From Dethiosulfatibacter sp. (GTDB lineage Bacteria; Bacillota; Clostridia; Tissierellales; Dethiosulfatibacteraceae), in contig JAUVAG010000074.1 in the NCBI GenBank assembly GCA_030591825.1, positions 1 through 6,393 on the forward strand: a DNA stretch of 6,393 bases, read 5' to 3'. Shown here piece by piece: positions 4,544 through 6,393 of the stretch. The notes under the pieces are model-generated. The model ran no database searches, was not told the origin of the DNA, and worked only from the letters and a program-made list of their open reading frames with translations. The translations under genes were made by a program, and so were the position numbers. Every line of letters starts with the position of its first letter. Positions within the stretch are counted from its first letter, which is position 1.

Positions 4544-6393
4544 ATGATGAACATACAAAAGATGAAAGAAGCACACAAACTCTTAAATGAATATAGCTAC
4601 GAAAAGAAAGACCTCTTCAGAGGATATACGGACAAGACACTTTATGTAAATATTGGAACCAATGAAATATGTGAAAAAGACGTACCCCAGGTAATGAAAG
4701 ATAAATTCATCGGTGGAAAGGGCTATGGAATGAGATATCTCTGGGATGCAGTAAAACCAGAGACCAAGTGGGATTCACCTGAAAATGAAATAGTAATAGC
4801 AGTGGGACCTGTAGGAGGAATAACACAGTATCCGGGAACAGGAAAAAGTCTTATCTGTAGTATTTCTCCCATGACGGATATACCAATAGATTCAAATGTT
4901 GGTGGATACTTCGGACCCTACCTTAAATTTTGTGGTTTTGATGCAATGGAAATCCAGGGAAAAGCAGACAAGGACGTAATAATAGTAATAAACGGGAAAG
5001 AAAACAAAATAACAATAGAAGAAGCACCGGAAGAAGCAATAGATGGTCATGTACTTGGAGAACAGCTTACAGAAATGTACGGGGCCACCGAAAAAGACAA
5101 GATGCTGGTATCTGTGATAACAGCTGGAACAGCCTCGGAAAATACAAGAATAGGAGTACTAAACTTTACCTTCTATGATCTTAGAAGAAAGGGAGTAAGA
5201 CTAAAGCAGGCAGGAAGAGGCGGCCTGGGAACAGTATTCAGAAACAAAAAAATCAAGGCAGTAGTGGTAATAGCCAAAGATGTAAAGGGAAACCTTAACA
5301 ACGCCTTCGACCAGTCAATAATAAACAGAACAGGAATCAAGCTCCACAAAGAAATGGCAGACCTTGACTCAAGTCAGAACAATATGAGAAAAATAGGAAC
5401 AGCCAATATAATAGAAGTAATGGATGAATATGATTTACTACCAGTACACAACTGTATGTATGGATCTCACCCTGATACAAAATACATATCATCAAAGGTC
5501 TTCATAAAAAACTACTGTACCCAGGGAATGGTAGATGGATGCTGGTATGGATGCTCTGTGGCATGTGCAAAGGCGGCAGACAACTTCTTGCTTAAGACAG
5601 GACCATACAAGGGAGACAAGGTAATAGTAGACGGACCGGAATATGAAAATGCAGCCGGACTTGGAGCCAACTGTGGGATATTCGATCCCCATGCAGTATT
5701 GGAACTGAACTTCTACTGTGATACCTATGGAATAGATACAATATCCTATGGAACACTTACAGCATTTATAATGGAATGTTATGAAAGAGGAATAATCAAC
5801 AAGGAAATCACAGGAGGACTGGAGCTTAAGTTTGGAAATATTGAAGCCAGTCTTGAAATGATGCACCAGATGTCAAGGGGAGAAGGATTCGGAATGATAG
5901 CAGGTCAGGGAATCCACAGGATGAAAAAAATATTCGCCGAAGAATACGGAGCTGACCCCGACTTTCTATTTGATATAGGATGCGAGCAGAAGGGACTGGA
6001 ATACTCTGAATACCTTTGCAAGGAATCACTTGCTCAACAGGGAGGATTCGGACTTACAAACAAGGGACCCCAGCATGATGAGGCATGGCTCATATTCATG
6101 GATATGGTTAACAACCAGATACCTACTTTTGCAGACAAGGCAGAAGCACTTCACTACTTTCCAATGTTCAGAACATGGTTTGGACTTCTAGGCATCTGCA
6201 AGCTTCCATGGAACGATATAGCGCCAGCAAACAACTCAGAAACAGATGAGCCTGCAAAGATGCCGGAGCATGTACAAAACTATCTTGACTTATACTATGG
6301 AATAACAGGAACAACAATAGATTCTGAAGAAATGATAAGACAATCGGAAAGAGTTTATAATTTCCAGAGGATATTCAACATAAGAATGGGCAA
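4544..6393 (+). CDS. Aldehyde:ferredoxin oxidoreductase-family tungsten/molybdenum enzyme, 3'-truncated by window edge
   Basis: Catalytic subunit of the AOR superfamily. Members carry a tungsten or molybdenum bis-pyranopterin and one [4Fe-4S] cluster, and usually oxidise aldehydes to acids using ferredoxin; the BamB branch instead works in benzoyl-CoA reduction. The frame is open for 616 codons to the window end. N-terminal domain landmarks are FIGGKGYGMRYLW (55-67), VGPVGGITQYPGTGKS (87-102), NVGGYFGPYLKFCGFDA (118-134) and AGRGGLG (223-229). The middle domain has C333, C337 and C341 (in GCWYGCSVAC), GPEYENAAGLG from 364, and the fourth cluster cysteine C552 in LGICKLPW. The first three cysteines are spaced CX3CX3C instead of the CX2CX3C of Pyrococcus AOR. 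AGRGGLGTVFRNKKIK also departs from the common AVMGSKNLK form, which points to a divergent branch. An extra ~25 residues precede the usual N-terminus. The sequence stops around FNIRMG, so perhaps 70-90 C-terminal residues are missing. ATG 4544 or 4547 may start it. Confidence 0.88.
   Translation, partial: MMNIQKMKEAHKLLNEYSYEKKDLFRGYTDKTLYVNIGTNEICEKDVPQVMKDKFIGGKGYGMRYLWDAVKPETKWDSPENEIVIAVGPVGGITQYPGTGKSLICSISPMTDIPIDSNVGGYFGPYLKFCGFDAMEIQGKADKDVIIVINGKENKITIEEAPEEAIDGHVLGEQLTEMYGATEKDKMLVSVITAGTASENTRIGVLNFTFYDLRRKGVRLKQAGRGGLGTVFRNKKIKAVVVIAKDVKGNLNNAFDQSIINRTGIKLHKEMADLDSSQNNMRKIGTANIIEVMDEYDLLPVHNCMYGSHPDTKYISSKVFIKNYCTQGMVDGCWYGCSVACAKAADNFLLKTGPYKGDKVIVDGPEYENAAGLGANCGIFDPHAVLELNFYCDTYGIDTISYGTLTAFIMECYERGIINKEITGGLELKFGNIEASLEMMHQMSRGEGFGMIAGQGIHRMKKIFAEEYGADPDFLFDIGCEQKGLEYSEYLCKESLAQQGGFGLTNKGPQHDEAWLIFMDMVNNQIPTFADKAEALHYFPMFRTWFGLLGICKLPWNDIAPANNSETDEPAKMPEHVQNYLDLYYGITGTTIDSEEMIRQSERVYNFQRIFNIRMG

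Noticed and set aside
4129..4576. Minus-strand frames opposite the ferredoxin gene
   Set aside because: The + strand has four complete cysteine cluster motifs and a good ribosome binding site; the antisense frames are by-products.
5492..6029. Two minus-strand open frames inside the AOR gene
   Set aside because: They lie opposite a clear AOR-family reading frame and show no family motif.

Overview
The window looks like chromosomal DNA from a strictly anaerobic, low-GC Firmicute of the clostridial type. Support for this: strong purine-rich ribosome binding sites (for example GGAGG at 4136-4140 and a GGAGGAGG run at 4534-4541), AGA and ATA-rich codon use, and a gene set of anaerobic enzymes (a cobamide-type methyltransferase, a polyferredoxin, and a tungsten/molybdenum aldehyde:ferredoxin oxidoreductase). 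This placement is inferred from style and gene content; no 16S or other marker is present. All five genes lie on the + strand and are densely packed. Two of them end in TAG, so amber works here as an ordinary stop.

Region 1 (1-4130) is a candidate methylated-amine or methylated-amino-acid cassette. It starts inside a saccharopine/lysine dehydrogenase-like oxidoreductase that lacks its N-terminal nucleotide-binding motif at the window edge. 27 bp later comes a complete MttB-superfamily methyltransferase (483 aa) with no in-frame amber codon, so it is the pyrrolysine-free type known from glycine betaine, proline betaine and carnitine demethylases. After a 96-bp gap with a stem-loop that lacks a U-tract comes an NhaC-family sodium antiporter (472 aa when started at the ATG at 2608). 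The region closes with a strong hairpin, a perfect 15-bp stem at 4086-4119.

Region 2 (4145-6393) holds a four-cluster (16-Cys) ferredoxin-like protein and, 9 nt after its stop, a long 3'-truncated aldehyde:ferredoxin oxidoreductase-family catalytic subunit (616 codons visible). Together they look like the small and large subunits of an AOR-type complex, resembling AorAB or BamCB arrangements.

A possible logic, which is inference only: the methyltransferase strips a methyl group from a quaternary amine onto a corrinoid protein encoded elsewhere, the antiporter-family protein moves substrate, product or Na+, and the dehydrogenase oxidises the demethylated amino compound. Any aldehyde formed could be oxidised by the AOR pair to give reduced ferredoxin. 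The hairpin at 4086-4130 argues that the two regions are at least partly separate transcription units. No RNA genes, mobile elements, CRISPR arrays or notable repeats were seen.
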